The notes under the pieces: model-generated | The model's database searches: none | Seen by the model: only the letters and a program-made list of their open reading frames with translations | What the model was told of the DNA's origin: nothing | Program-made: the position numbers and the translations under genes | Assembly (NCBI GenBank): GCA_015066625.1 | Contig: SVOC01000011.1 | Coordinates: 1-64,000 of the forward strand | Source: Oscillospiraceae bacterium | GTDB taxonomy: Bacteria > Bacillota > Clostridia > Oscillospirales > Acutalibacteraceae | Direction: 5' to 3' | DNA length: 64,000 nt | Shown here: one piece after another, positions 7,153-16,008 of the stretch | How the letters are laid out: every line of letters begins with the position of its first letter | Numbering within the stretch: the first letter of the stretch is position 1

Positions 7153-8109
7153 ATGCTTTTTAATCTGTTGCCTGAAAAACTTTTCTTTATTCTTATGGTT
7201 ATCGGTTCGGTGGGGATATGCACCGCACTGCTTGCTTTATTCAAGAACAAGCTTCCTAAGGACCAGGGCAGAGAGTTTGCGTTCAACGGTAAGCTTTCCG
7301 CAGGCAAGGTCAGAGGTGCGGGCATTGTTTTTGTTTGTGCATTCATAATTGCCGCTTTGCTTTTTGTGCCCGTTTCACTTGAATATGTGTTTTACTATGT
7401 ACTCGTCTTCCTCGGTATGCTTTCGGGCTATCTTGACGACCGTGCCGAAAAACCCTGGGGCGAATACAAAAAAGGTGCCATTGATCTTGTTATTTCTGCA
7501 CTGACTGCGGCAAACTTTGTTTATTTCAATCAGAATCTTGCAAGTGTTTCGTTCTTTGGTATGACACTTGACATTCATCCCGTTCTTTTCGGTGTTATTG
7601 CAGCCGTTCTTGTATGGATGCTTATCAATGCAGTTAACTGCTGTGACGGTATTGACGGCTTCTGCGGCAGCCTTACAACCGTTTCTATGGTTTCGGTTAT
7701 GGCGGCAGGTGCGGCATCAGATATGGATTCAAAAATTAATCTTCTTGTTATCCTTATGATACTTGTACTCATACCTTACCTCTGGAAGAATGCGGAACCC
7801 AGTACAATGATGATGGGTGATGCGGGTTCAAGAGCACTGGGTCTTTTCCTCTGCATCTGCGTACTCAAAACGGGAAATATCCTGCTTACAATTCCTCTTT
7901 GCCTTGTGATCTGTCTTGACGGTCTTTTGGGAATTGCAAAAGTATCGCTTATCCGCTTCCTTAAGATTAACGCATTTAAAAATATCCGCACTCCCTTGCA
8001 TGACCATTTCAGAAAGAACAAAGGCTGGTCAAACACCCAGGTTATATTCAGATTCTGTATGATTCAGGCTATTATTTCCGCAGTGACCGTTATTGCGATT
8101 ACAAAATAA
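7153..8109 (+). CDS. mraY: MraY-type phospho-N-acetylmuramoyl-pentapeptide transferase
   Basis: 318 residues from the ATG at 7153 (ACGGAGGTATTTT upstream). A polytopic membrane protein with about ten hydrophobic helices that would move a sugar phosphate from a UDP donor onto undecaprenyl phosphate. Family motifs: DDRAEK (95-100), NCCDGIDGF (162-170), MGDAGS (221-226) and LHDHFRKNKGW (282-292), the last corresponding to the HHHFE..GW loop of MraY rather than the WecA/TagO form, with Asp in place of the middle His. It stands alone with its own promoter and terminator, outside any division-cell-wall cluster, so a WecA/TagO-like role remains possible. Confidence 0.8.
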   Translation: MLFNLLPEKLFFILMVIGSVGICTALLALFKNKLPKDQGREFAFNGKLSAGKVRGAGIVFVCAFIIAALLFVPVSLEYVFYYVLVFLGMLSGYLDDRAEKPWGEYKKGAIDLVISALTAANFVYFNQNLASVSFFGMTLDIHPVLFGVIAAVLVWMLINAVNCCDGIDGFCGSLTTVSMVSVMAAGAASDMDSKINLLVILMILVLIPYLWKNAEPSTMMMGDAGSRALGLFLCICVLKTGNILLTIPLCLVICLDGLLGIAKVSLIRFLKINAFKNIRTPLHDHFRKNKGWSNTQVIFRFCMIQAIISAVTVIAITK

Positions 8110-8119
8110 AAAGCAGAAT

Positions 8120-8156
8120 GCCTCCGTTGCCCATAGGCTTCGGAGGCTGTTTTTAT
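8120..8156 (+). terminator. Terminator after the MraY-type gene
   Basis: GCCTCCG (8120-8126) pairs with CGGAGGC (8141-8147), followed by TGTTTTTATT. It overlaps the stop end of the convergent ATPase gene. Confidence 0.75.
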
Positions 8157-9247
8157 TGTATTGCCTTTGTTGTGGCTTTGTCAAAAAAATGAACGTCGGA
8201 GCTGCTGAATGAAAGGTTGACGGTATCTCCGCTGCATATCTTACGGCTTGTTTTTATGCCGGCAATATGTCTTTTACCGTTCAACTCAAAATATATATTT
8301 GCTTCGCTGCCCGTCATTTCCGATATTTCCGTTTCCACGGTCATAAGGCAGGTGTTTTTCTTTGGCTTTGTGTCGGTGAATTCCGTGAAATGCTCGGGTC
8401 TTATGCCTATGATTATGTCTTTGCCTTCGTAGGACTGAAGAGATGATATTTTTGATTCAGGTATATCAAATTCATATTCCGAAAACCTTATTTTACCGTC
8501 TGTAACTCTGCTTTCAAAAAAATTCATGGCAGGTGAACCGATAAAGCCTGCCACAAACATATTTGCGGGTTTGTTATAGAGTGCCTGAGGAGTGTCAACC
8601 TGCTGAATGATGCCTTTATCCATTACTACTATTCTGTCCGCCATAGTCATGGCTTCCGTCTGATCGTGTGTTACGTATACAAATGTTGTTTGCAATTTGT
8701 TGTGCAGCGAGGTTATCTGGCTTCTCATTTCAGTTCTCAGCTTTGCATCAAGGTTGGATAAAGGCTCGTCAAGCAAAAAGACCTTTGGGTTGCGTACCAT
8801 TGCTCTGCCCAATGCAACTCTCTGTCGCTGACCTCCCGAAAGAGCACGGGGTTTACGGTCAAGATAGGGCTCAATATCAAGAATTTTGGCTGCCCAGCGG
8901 ACTTTTTTATCAATTTCCTCTTTGGGTAATTTTTTTAGTTTCAGAGCAAACGCCATATTTTTATATACGCTCATATGAGGGTAAAGGGCGTAGCTTTGAA
9001 AAACCATTGCAATATCTCTGTCTTTCGGTGCAACATCATTTACCTTGAGGTCGTCTATATACAGCTCACCCGATGTGATTTCTTCAAGCCCTGCAATCAT
9101 TCTAAGTGTGGTTGATTTTCCGCATCCCGAAGGCCCTACAAGCACGATAAATTCTTTATCCGCAATTTCAAGGCAAAGGTCGGGGATAACCGTAACCTTG
9201 CCGTTATCAAAGGATTTTACAACATTCCTGAATTTTATTGTTGCCAT
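8153..9247 (-). CDS. Sugar ABC importer ATPase (UgpC/MsmX type)
   Basis: 364 residues from the ATG at 9247 with GAAAGGATAACC; the longer open frame upstream reads through the previous gene and is not used. Walker A GPSGCGKST (38-46), Q-loop VFQSYALYPH, signature LSGGQRQRVAL, Walker B VFLLDEPLSNLDAKLR and the switch His in VTHD are intact, followed by the C-terminal OB-fold regulatory domain of the MalK/UgpC class. It is the last gene of a four-gene importer operon, 2 bases after the second permease. Many Firmicutes importers lack a dedicated ATPase and share one, so this one may also serve other importers. Confidence 0.92.
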   Translation of the reverse strand: MATIKFRNVVKSFDNGKVTVIPDLCLEIADKEFIVLVGPSGCGKSTTLRMIAGLEEITSGELYIDDLKVNDVAPKDRDIAMVFQSYALYPHMSVYKNMAFALKLKKLPKEEIDKKVRWAAKILDIEPYLDRKPRALSGGQRQRVALGRAMVRNPKVFLLDEPLSNLDAKLRTEMRSQITSLHNKLQTTFVYVTHDQTEAMTMADRIVVMDKGIIQQVDTPQALYNKPANMFVAGFIGSPAMNFFESRVTDGKIRFSEYEFDIPESKISSLQSYEGKDIIIGIRPEHFTEFTDTKPKKNTCLMTVETEISEMTGSEANIYFELNGKRHIAGIKTSRKICSGDTVNLSFSSSDVHFFDKATTKAIQ

Positions 9248-9249
9248 GG

Positions 9250-10095
9250 TTATCCTTTCACGGCGCCTGCCACAACGCCTTTGATAATATATTTCTGGCA
9301 GAACAGATAGAAAATTATTATTGGCAGAATTGCAAGCACAAGCATTGCCATAAGCGCACCCATATCCTTGTTGCCGTAGCCGCCCGTAAGAGCCATCTGC
9401 ACCGCAACGGGCAGGGTTCTGTTTTTGCCCGAACCGAGTATAAGGTAGGGGAGCAGATAATCGTTCCATATCCACATTGCGTTGAGAATTGCAACGGTTA
9501 TCGCAGTGGGCTTGAGAATGGGGAAAACGATAAGAAAGAATGTTTTCAGCGGGCTGCAGCCGTCAATGGTTGCGGCTTCTTCAATTTCCGTGGGTATGCT
9601 TTTGATAAAACCGCTGAACATAAAAACCGAAAGCCCCGACCCGAAGCCAAGATAAGTCAGTATAATGCCGGGAAGATTATTGAGCTTAAGTTCAAATACC
9701 AGATAGGTAACGGTATACATTACCATCTGAAAAGGCACTATCATACTGAAAACAAAAAGGTAATATATCACCTTGGTGAATCGATTTTTTATTCTGACGA
9801 TATACCATGCCGCCATGGAAGTGAGCAAAACAATGCATGCAACGGAAAACACTGTTATAATCAGTGAGTTAGCAAAGGCTTTTGAAAAATCGGATTGTGT
9901 AAATCCTTTTACAAAATTTTTGAATCCCGCATATGCTTCTCCGGTAGGGATTGAAAAAGGTTCTTCCGAAATATAAAAATTGGTTTTCACGGAGTTGAGC
10001 AGTATGATAAATATGGGAGCAAGGAATACAGCCGCAAGAAGAAAGAGGATAATATAAACGGCTATATTTGTTCTTTTTGTTTTTGCTTTCATCAA
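9250..10095 (-). CDS. Carbohydrate ABC transporter permease (MalG type)
   Basis: 281 residues with six predicted membrane helices. The EAA loop reads EEAATIDGCSPLKTFF and contacts the ATPase. The C-terminal half has the MalG-type WNDYLLPYLIL segment. Its start overlaps the stop of the partner permease by four bases (ATGA), pointing to translational coupling. It forms the channel together with the product of 10092-10946. Confidence 0.92.
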   Translation of the reverse strand: MMKAKTKRTNIAVYIILFLLAAVFLAPIFIILLNSVKTNFYISEEPFSIPTGEAYAGFKNFVKGFTQSDFSKAFANSLIITVFSVACIVLLTSMAAWYIVRIKNRFTKVIYYLFVFSMIVPFQMVMYTVTYLVFELKLNNLPGIILTYLGFGSGLSVFMFSGFIKSIPTEIEEAATIDGCSPLKTFFLIVFPILKPTAITVAILNAMWIWNDYLLPYLILGSGKNRTLPVAVQMALTGGYGNKDMGALMAMLVLAILPIIIFYLFCQKYIIKGVVAGAVKG

Positions 10096-10946
10096 TGCTC
10101 AATCTCCTTTTGTCTTGTTGCACGGAGTTGTATAAATGCAATAGCCGCAACAAGCAGAAAAAATAAAACGGCTTTTGCCTGACCCGTGCCGTGCCATTGA
10201 GGAAGTTTAAGCCCTGTATGGTCGTAAAAAGTTTTATAGATATCCAGAGCAAGCAGAGATGTATCTGCAGATTTACCGTTAAGTGCAAGGTTCTGGTCAA
10301 AAAGTTTGAATGAATTTGTAAGCGTAAGAAAACCGCATATGGTGACAGAGGGCATCACCATCGGAATTGTTATGCGGAAAAGAGTCTGGGCAGGGGAGGC
10401 ACCGTCAATGGCGGCGGCCTCGTTAAGCTCATCGGGAATATTCTGAATACCTGCAATGTAAATAATCATCATATATCCGATAAGCTGCCAGTTCATAAGA
10501 ATAACAAGTCCCCAGAAGCCGTATTCGCTTTTGTAGGTAATATCAACGCCGAAATATCCCAGAACACCGTTGATGATAAGGCTCCATATATGACCCAGAA
10601 CAATTCCGCCTATAAGGTTAGGCATAAAGAATACCGTGCGGAAGAAGTTGGTGCCTTTAAGTCCTCTTGTCAGCAGTAGGGCAACGGAAAAGGCAATTAC
10701 ATTTATGGTGATTACAGACACAACTGTGAATTTAACGGTGAGCCACAGAGAATTCAGAAATGTTTTGTCTGTTGTAAAAATTCTGATATAATTTTCTATG
10801 CCTACCCATACACTGTCGTTTACCGTTTTGAATTCCGTGAAAGAAAGGTACATTCCCATTACAAACGGAACAAGAAACGAAACCGCCAGAGCGGCAAGTG
10901 CAGGTACAAGAAAAACAGGAAAATATTTTCTCAGGCTTTTATGCAT
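10092..10946 (-). CDS. Carbohydrate ABC transporter permease (MalF/LacF type)
   Basis: 284 residues from the ATG at 10946 (ACGGAGTTGATTCT upstream). Six membrane helices and the EAA loop ELNEAAAIDGASPAQTLF, typical of the first permease of family-1 sugar importers. It sits between the binding protein gene (51 bases upstream) and the MalG-type permease. The substrate cannot be read from the permease sequence. Confidence 0.92.
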   Translation of the reverse strand: MHKSLRKYFPVFLVPALAALAVSFLVPFVMGMYLSFTEFKTVNDSVWVGIENYIRIFTTDKTFLNSLWLTVKFTVVSVITINVIAFSVALLLTRGLKGTNFFRTVFFMPNLIGGIVLGHIWSLIINGVLGYFGVDITYKSEYGFWGLVILMNWQLIGYMMIIYIAGIQNIPDELNEAAAIDGASPAQTLFRITIPMVMPSVTICGFLTLTNSFKLFDQNLALNGKSADTSLLALDIYKTFYDHTGLKLPQWHGTGQAKAVLFFLLVAAIAFIQLRATRQKEIEH

Positions 10947-10997
10947 AGAATCAACTCCGTGTATCACAGTCACAAAGGGGATATGTCCCCCTTGTGA

Positions 10998-12362
10998 TTA
11001 TGCCCCGAACTCATTTTTCCATTCATCAACGGCAATCTTTTTGACTTCATCCCAGCTTAATGTGCCCTGAGCGTATTTGAGCAGTGCCGTACCCAGTGAG
11101 TCTTTATACCCCGTGCTGGGGAATACGGTGAAATTCCAGGGAATGTTTTCAATATCATCCTTATTAAGCCACCTTACAACCTCTCTTGCAAGGGGGTCAT
11201 CGGGAACTTCATTTTCGGCAAAGGTGTCGAACGGAGAGATGAATCCGAGTTCTTCCGTTACATATTTTTTGCCTGTTTCCGAACTGAAAAGCCAATAAAG
11301 GAAGTCTGCGGCGGCTTTCTGATTTGCGGATGAAGCTTTTGAATTGATGCATATGAAGTTTTCGGTGCCTATGCAGATGCCTGTTTTTTCTTCTCCGTCA
11401 ATGCCCATATAAATCGGCAGAAAAATGATGTCTTCTGCAGCAACTTTGTTACCCGTAACGCCCAGAATCTGCGAAGCACCCCAGTTTCCGTTCTGAACCA
11501 TTGCACATTTACCGAGAGCAAACTCCGCCATTGATGCTGTGACATCAACCGTTCCCAGCTGTTTTTTGTCGGTTACGGAGTTGTTGATATAGAGGTCAAA
11601 AATATTTTTGAAATTCTGAGCGTATCTGAAATCGATTTCCTTATATCCTTCACCTGTAAGGTCAATATTTTTATCGAGGAATTCAAGTGTAACGGGGATA
11701 TTCATAAGGTGAGTGTGCCAGCGCCAGTCTTCGCCGGTTTTGAGTGATGTAGAGGCAAAAACACCGCTTATGCCGAGCTTTTCGCGGTTTGCCTGCATAT
11801 CCTCAACAACCGCTTTGAATGCTGAAAAGTTTGTTATTTCGTCAACGGAACGGACATCGGTTTTTTTGTCGGGAAGTGCAAAATAAGCATCAAGAATCTT
11901 TTTGTTGCAAATAATTCCGTAGCCTTCAACAACGTAGGGAATGCCGTAAACCTTTCCGCCTGATGTTATGGCAAGGGACTTGTCCTTAAGGTGCTTATAA
12001 AGTTCCGTGTCGCTTAAATCAGCGCAGTAATCCGACCAGGATGCGTAGCCGATAGGACCGTTAATCTGAAAAATATCAGGAGCCTCGTCTGTTGCCATAC
12101 GGGCGGTGAGAGTTGATTCGTATGTGCCCGAAGCGGCGGTTTCAACAATCAGTCTTATGCCTGTTTCTTTTTCATAAGCATCTGAAATGCGTTCATACAC
12201 TTCGGCAATTTCGGGCTTGAAGTTTAGATAACGGATTTCCTTTACCGTCTGCGTATTGTTGCCTGCCTGAGTGCCGCCGTTATCTGTATTTTGGGAGCAG
12301 GCAGAGAATATGCAGGTACAGATTATGGCTGAAAGTGCAACTGAAATGATTTTTCTGAACAT
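10998..12362 (-). CDS. Extracellular sugar-binding lipoprotein (solute-binding family 1)
   Basis: 454 residues, start at 12362 with a strong AAAGGAGGAATAAAAA site. A lipoprotein signal peptide ends in the lipobox FSAC, so Cys21 or near it becomes lipidated. The mature part matches family-1 solute-binding proteins (DEAPDIFQINGP, FALGKCAMVQNGNW and KAAADFLYWLFSSETGKKYV are characteristic). It captures an oligosaccharide or monosaccharide outside the cell for the following permeases. It is the first gene of the importer operon. Confidence 0.92.
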   Translation of the reverse strand: MFRKIISVALSAIICTCIFSACSQNTDNGGTQAGNNTQTVKEIRYLNFKPEIAEVYERISDAYEKETGIRLIVETAASGTYESTLTARMATDEAPDIFQINGPIGYASWSDYCADLSDTELYKHLKDKSLAITSGGKVYGIPYVVEGYGIICNKKILDAYFALPDKKTDVRSVDEITNFSAFKAVVEDMQANREKLGISGVFASTSLKTGEDWRWHTHLMNIPVTLEFLDKNIDLTGEGYKEIDFRYAQNFKNIFDLYINNSVTDKKQLGTVDVTASMAEFALGKCAMVQNGNWGASQILGVTGNKVAAEDIIFLPIYMGIDGEEKTGICIGTENFICINSKASSANQKAAADFLYWLFSSETGKKYVTEELGFISPFDTFAENEVPDDPLAREVVRWLNKDDIENIPWNFTVFPSTGYKDSLGTALLKYAQGTLSWDEVKKIAVDEWKNEFGA

Positions 12363-12483
12363 TTTTTATTCCTCCTTTGCAGATATTATGTACTCCGTGT
12401 AAGGTAATAATTCACAAAAGCTTTACGGAAATATTCTGCCGAAAATCAATTTCAAAAATAAGAATGAAATTTTTTCGCTTCTA

Positions 12484-12512
12484 TTGACGAAAAAACAAAA
12501 AATTGCTATACT
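12484..12512 (+). promoter_or_regulatory. Promoter of glnA
   Basis: TTGACG and TATACT are 17 bases apart; the TTG start of glnA lies about 32 bases downstream. Confidence 0.7.
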
Positions 12513-12544
12513 TTAACCGTATATTTATAAAAGGAGTGATTCCC

Positions 12545-13969
12545 TTGGCAAAATCAATTCAGGATATTCTGACAATCATCAAAGAAAACGGCATAAAAAT
12601 GGTTGACTTCAAAATGGTTGACATCAACGGTCAGTACCGTCACGTTACCATTCCTGCTGAAAACTTCTCCGAAGATACAATGAAGAGCGGTATCGGATTT
12701 GATGCATCAAACTACGGCTACGCAGTTGTTGAAAAGAGCGATATGGTGTTCATTCCCGACCCCGATACAGCTGTTATCGACCCCTTCTGTGCAATTCCCA
12801 CTCTGTCAATGACAGGTAACGCAATGATTATTGATACTCCCGAAAACCGTCCTCTTGCGCAGTATCCCAGAAACATCATCAAAGCTGCTGTTGAATATAT
12901 GAAAAACAGCGGTGTTGCTGATGAGATGAAGATTTTGCCCGAGTTCGAGTTTTATCTTTTCGATGAAGTAACATGGAATGTTGAAGGCAAGCACATCGGC
13001 GCTACGGTAGATGCCACACAGTCATACTGGAATTCAGGTAACGAAGGTCTTGGTGTTGTTGTTCCCAAGCAGAAGAACTATCACATTGCAAAGCCCTTTG
13101 ACACATCCTACGAATGCCGCAGTGAAATGTGTATGCATATGAAGGATGCAGGTATTGAAATCAACTATCATCATCCCGAAGTTGCCGCATCAGGTCAGTA
13201 TGAAATCGAACCTCAGCTTGGTGAAGTTGTACATATGGCAGATGCATCAATGATGATTAAATACATCATCCACAACACTGCTCTCAAATACGGCAAAACC
13301 GCAACATTTATGCCCAAGCCCATTTACGGCGAAGCAGGCAGCGGTATGCATGTTCACATGCTTCTCTTCAAGGATGGCGAGCCCGTATTCTCAGATGATA
13401 ACGGTTACTCACATCTTAGCGAAACAGCTCATTACTTCATGGGCGGTCTGCTCAAGCATATCGGCGCACTCTGCGCTATCACAAACCCCAGCACAAACTC
13501 CTTCAAGCGTCTTATTCCCGGATTTGAAGCTCCCGTAACTGTTGGTTACGCAACCTCAAACAGAAGTGCTGTTATCCGTATTCCCGCTTATGCAAAGAGC
13601 CCCGACAAGCGCAGATTTGAGCTTCGTAACCCCGACGCAACCTGCAACCCCTATTTCTGCTATGCAGCAATCCTCATGGCAGGTCTTGACGGTGTTAAGA
13701 ATAAGATTGATCCCCACGCAAACGGTTGGGGTCCCTACGATGTTAACCTCTATCACCTCAGCGATGAAGAAAAAGCAAAACTTTCACATCTTCCCGTATC
13801 ACTTGAAGAAGCACTTGACGCTCTTGAGGCAGACCACGAATTCCTTACCGAAGGCGGCGTATTCCCCGCAGAGCTTATCAAGAACTTCATCAGCGCAAAG
13901 CGTGACGAGTGCCGTCAGCTTTCAGCTATTCCTCATCCCGCAGAGTTTGATAAGTACTATAACCTTTAA
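12545..13969 (+). CDS. glnA: Glutamine synthetase, type I, with E. coli-like C-terminus
   Basis: 474 residues from a TTG at 12545 with GGAGTGAT six bases upstream; the longer frame from 12503 has no ribosome site. It makes glutamine from glutamate, ammonia and ATP. Conserved blocks include the N-terminal beta-grasp part, EFEFYLFD, GSGMHVHMLL, the ATP site NPSTNSFKRLIPGFEAP and RNPDATCNPYF. The C-terminal NLYHLSDEE (401-409) aligns with the E. coli adenylylation segment, placing Tyr403 at the modified tyrosine. The gene is monocistronic, between its own promoter and a strong terminator. Whether an adenylyltransferase exists in this organism cannot be seen here. Confidence 0.95.
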   Translation: MAKSIQDILTIIKENGIKMVDFKMVDINGQYRHVTIPAENFSEDTMKSGIGFDASNYGYAVVEKSDMVFIPDPDTAVIDPFCAIPTLSMTGNAMIIDTPENRPLAQYPRNIIKAAVEYMKNSGVADEMKILPEFEFYLFDEVTWNVEGKHIGATVDATQSYWNSGNEGLGVVVPKQKNYHIAKPFDTSYECRSEMCMHMKDAGIEINYHHPEVAASGQYEIEPQLGEVVHMADASMMIKYIIHNTALKYGKTATFMPKPIYGEAGSGMHVHMLLFKDGEPVFSDDNGYSHLSETAHYFMGGLLKHIGALCAITNPSTNSFKRLIPGFEAPVTVGYATSNRSAVIRIPAYAKSPDKRRFELRNPDATCNPYFCYAAILMAGLDGVKNKIDPHANGWGPYDVNLYHLSDEEKAKLSHLPVSLEEALDALEADHEFLTEGGVFPAELIKNFISAKRDECRQLSAIPHPAEFDKYYNL

Positions 13970-13975
13970 TCACAA

Positions 13976-14011
13976 GAGGGCCGACCGTTTTTGCGGTCAG
14001 CCCTCATTTTT
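13976..14011 (+). terminator. Terminator after glnA
   Basis: GAGGGCCGACCG (13976-13987) pairs with CGGTCAGCCCTC (13994-14005) with one mismatch, followed by ATTTTTAA. Confidence 0.8.
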
Positions 14012-14038
14012 AATCGAAGTATGAAAGGAGATAAAATT

Positions 14039-14347
14039 ATGTCCGTAATAAGCATTAATAAAACAAATTTCGAACAGATAATAGCTACGGATAAGCCTGT
14101 GCTCATTGATTTCTATGCCGATTGGTGCGGACCCTGCCGTATGGTTTCACCTCTTGTTGATGAAATCGCAGAGGAAAATCCTCAGTATACCGTAGGCAAA
14201 ATCAATGTTGATAACGAGCCCGAGCTTGCTCAGGCATTTGCCGTTTCAAGCATTCCCATGCTTGTTGTAATCAAAAACGGAAAAATTACAAATCAGGCTG
14301 TGGGTGCCATGCCCAAAGATAAAATTCTTGAACTTATTGAAAAATGA
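14039..14347 (+). CDS. trxA: Thioredoxin
   Basis: 102 residues from the ATG at 14039 (AAAGGAGATAAAATT upstream). The active site WCGPC is at 29-33 and the cis-proline is in SSIPMLVV. It reduces protein disulfides in the cytoplasm. The stop codon overlaps the start of the GH110-like gene (ATGA at 14344-14347), so the two are translated as a pair. Confidence 0.95.
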   Translation: MSVISINKTNFEQIIATDKPVLIDFYADWCGPCRMVSPLVDEIAEENPQYTVGKINVDNEPELAQAFAVSSIPMLVVIKNGKITNQAVGAMPKDKILELIEK

Positions 14348-15969
14348 ACGGATTAAGCAGAGCTTTTTTCAATATAAATGACGGTGATACGGTTGTGCTT
14401 GAAAAAGACCGCGTCTATGATGTCCGTCAGGATGACTCTTATGAGCTCAGGGGGTATTACTGTTCCAACACTGCAAAGCAGGATGAAAACCCCGAGGGCT
14501 TGCACTGTACTGCAATATATCTGAAAGAAAAAAAGAATATTGTGATAGACGGCAACGGAGCAACTCTGCTTGTTCACGGCAAGATGACGCCGCTGCTGTT
14601 TGACAGATGCGAAAACATAACGGTCAAAAATCTTAAAATTGATTACGCTTGCCCCACTATGGCAGAATTCACTGTCGTTTCAAATAATGACGGTGAATGT
14701 ATTTTCAAAATCAACAAAGAGTGTCTTTTCAGGCTTGAAGATAACGAAATTATCTGGCAGGGTGAAAAGGGCGCCGACGGCAAGCCTTACTGGGAACACG
14801 GCTGTACGGCAAATAAGCGTTACACAAAGCTTCATAACCCCGAAACAAAGCTCAACCGCGATTTCAGCCGCAATAATCTTGCTTTTGAAAGTGTCGAAAT
14901 GCTTGATGAATTCACTTTGAAAGTCCGTCTGAAAAACAAGGATGTTGACTTTCCTGCGGGAAGTATAATTCAATCAAGAAGCATTGTCCGTGACAGAACG
15001 GGCAGCTTTTTTGAACGCTGTAAAAATCTTGTTTTTGAAAATTGCAGAGTTATGTTTATGCACGGTCTGGGTATGGTCTCTCAGTTTTGTGAAAATGTAA
15101 CATTCAGAAACTGCGACTTCACACCCAAGGAAGGCAGAACCATTGCAAGCACGGCGGATTTTTTTCAGTTTTCGGGCTGCAGGGGTAATCTGATTATCGA
15201 TTCCTGCAAGGCAGGCGGTGCTCACGATGATTATGTTAATGTTCACGGAACTCATCTGCAGATTGTTGATGTTAACGAGAAAAATATCACCGTACGTTTT
15301 ATGCATCCCGAAAGCTGGGGCTTTCAGGCATTTGAGACAGGGGATGAGCTTGACTTCATAAAATGTGATACGCTCATACCCTATGCAAGTGCAAAAGTAA
15401 TATTTTATGAAAGAATAAACGATACCGATATCAGACTGAAAATTGACGTAGAAGTGCCCACTGTTGAGCTTTGTAAGGATGTTGTTGAAAACAAGTCGTG
15501 GACTCCCAATCTTTATGTGAGAAACTGTGAGTTTGGTCCCACATCGGGCAGAGGTATTCTTTGCACGACCCGTGGCGAGGTTATAATTGAAAACAACCGC
15601 TTTGAAAAGCTGTGGGGACCTGCACTTCTCATTGAAGATGACTGTAATTTCTGGTTTGAATCGGGTTATACAACAGATATTACCTTTCGCAACAACGCGG
15701 TTTCCTGCTGTGAATACGCCGCAATGTGGGAGGGCTCGCCTGTAATCCGTTGTACCCCAAAGGTTATGGATGAAAACTCATCGGAATATGTTCACGGAAA
15801 GCTGACCGTAACAGGTAATAAATTTGAAAATCCGCCAACAGGAAACCACCTTATCCTTCTTGAATATATGAAAGAAGCAGTGATTACCGATAATATATTT
15901 GATGCGCCGTATTCGGTTAAAACCAAGTGCGTCGGTAATGTTACGGATAAAAATAACACAGTGAAATGA
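14344..15969 (+). CDS. GH110-like alpha-1,3-galactosidase (right-handed beta-helix)
   Basis: 541 residues, translationally coupled to trxA by a 4-base overlap. There is no signal peptide, so it should act in the cytoplasm. The sequence is a beta-helix with repeated N-hydrophobic strands: NIVIDGNGATLLVHG (65-79), ENITVKNLKIDY (90-101), KNLVFENCRVMF (227-238), NVTFRNCDF (251-259). GAHDDYVNVHGTHLQI (292-307) resembles the GH110 active-site segment with its adjacent Asp pair (D295, D296). Known GH110 enzymes remove alpha-1,3-linked galactose, for example from blood-group B type glycans. Another parallel beta-helix glycosidase is the alternative. Confidence 0.75.
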   Translation: MNGLSRAFFNINDGDTVVLEKDRVYDVRQDDSYELRGYYCSNTAKQDENPEGLHCTAIYLKEKKNIVIDGNGATLLVHGKMTPLLFDRCENITVKNLKIDYACPTMAEFTVVSNNDGECIFKINKECLFRLEDNEIIWQGEKGADGKPYWEHGCTANKRYTKLHNPETKLNRDFSRNNLAFESVEMLDEFTLKVRLKNKDVDFPAGSIIQSRSIVRDRTGSFFERCKNLVFENCRVMFMHGLGMVSQFCENVTFRNCDFTPKEGRTIASTADFFQFSGCRGNLIIDSCKAGGAHDDYVNVHGTHLQIVDVNEKNITVRFMHPESWGFQAFETGDELDFIKCDTLIPYASAKVIFYERINDTDIRLKIDVEVPTVELCKDVVENKSWTPNLYVRNCEFGPTSGRGILCTTRGEVIIENNRFEKLWGPALLIEDDCNFWFESGYTTDITFRNNAVSCCEYAAMWEGSPVIRCTPKVMDENSSEYVHGKLTVTGNKFENPPTGNHLILLEYMKEAVITDNIFDAPYSVKTKCVGNVTDKNNTVK

Positions 15970-15974
15970 AAAAA

Positions 15975-16008
15975 GCCTACGGATTTTTTTATCCGTAGGC
16001 AATTTTTT
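15975..16008. terminator. Bidirectional terminator between the GH110-like gene and gatB
   Basis: GCCTACGGAT (15975-15984) and ATCCGTAGGC (15991-16000) are perfect arms. T-runs lie on both strands, so it can serve both converging genes. Confidence 0.8.

Noticed and set aside
9248-9475. N-terminal extension of the sugar ABC ATPase
   Set aside because: It reads through the end of the permease gene in another frame; the ATG at 9247 has its own ribosome site and matches family length.
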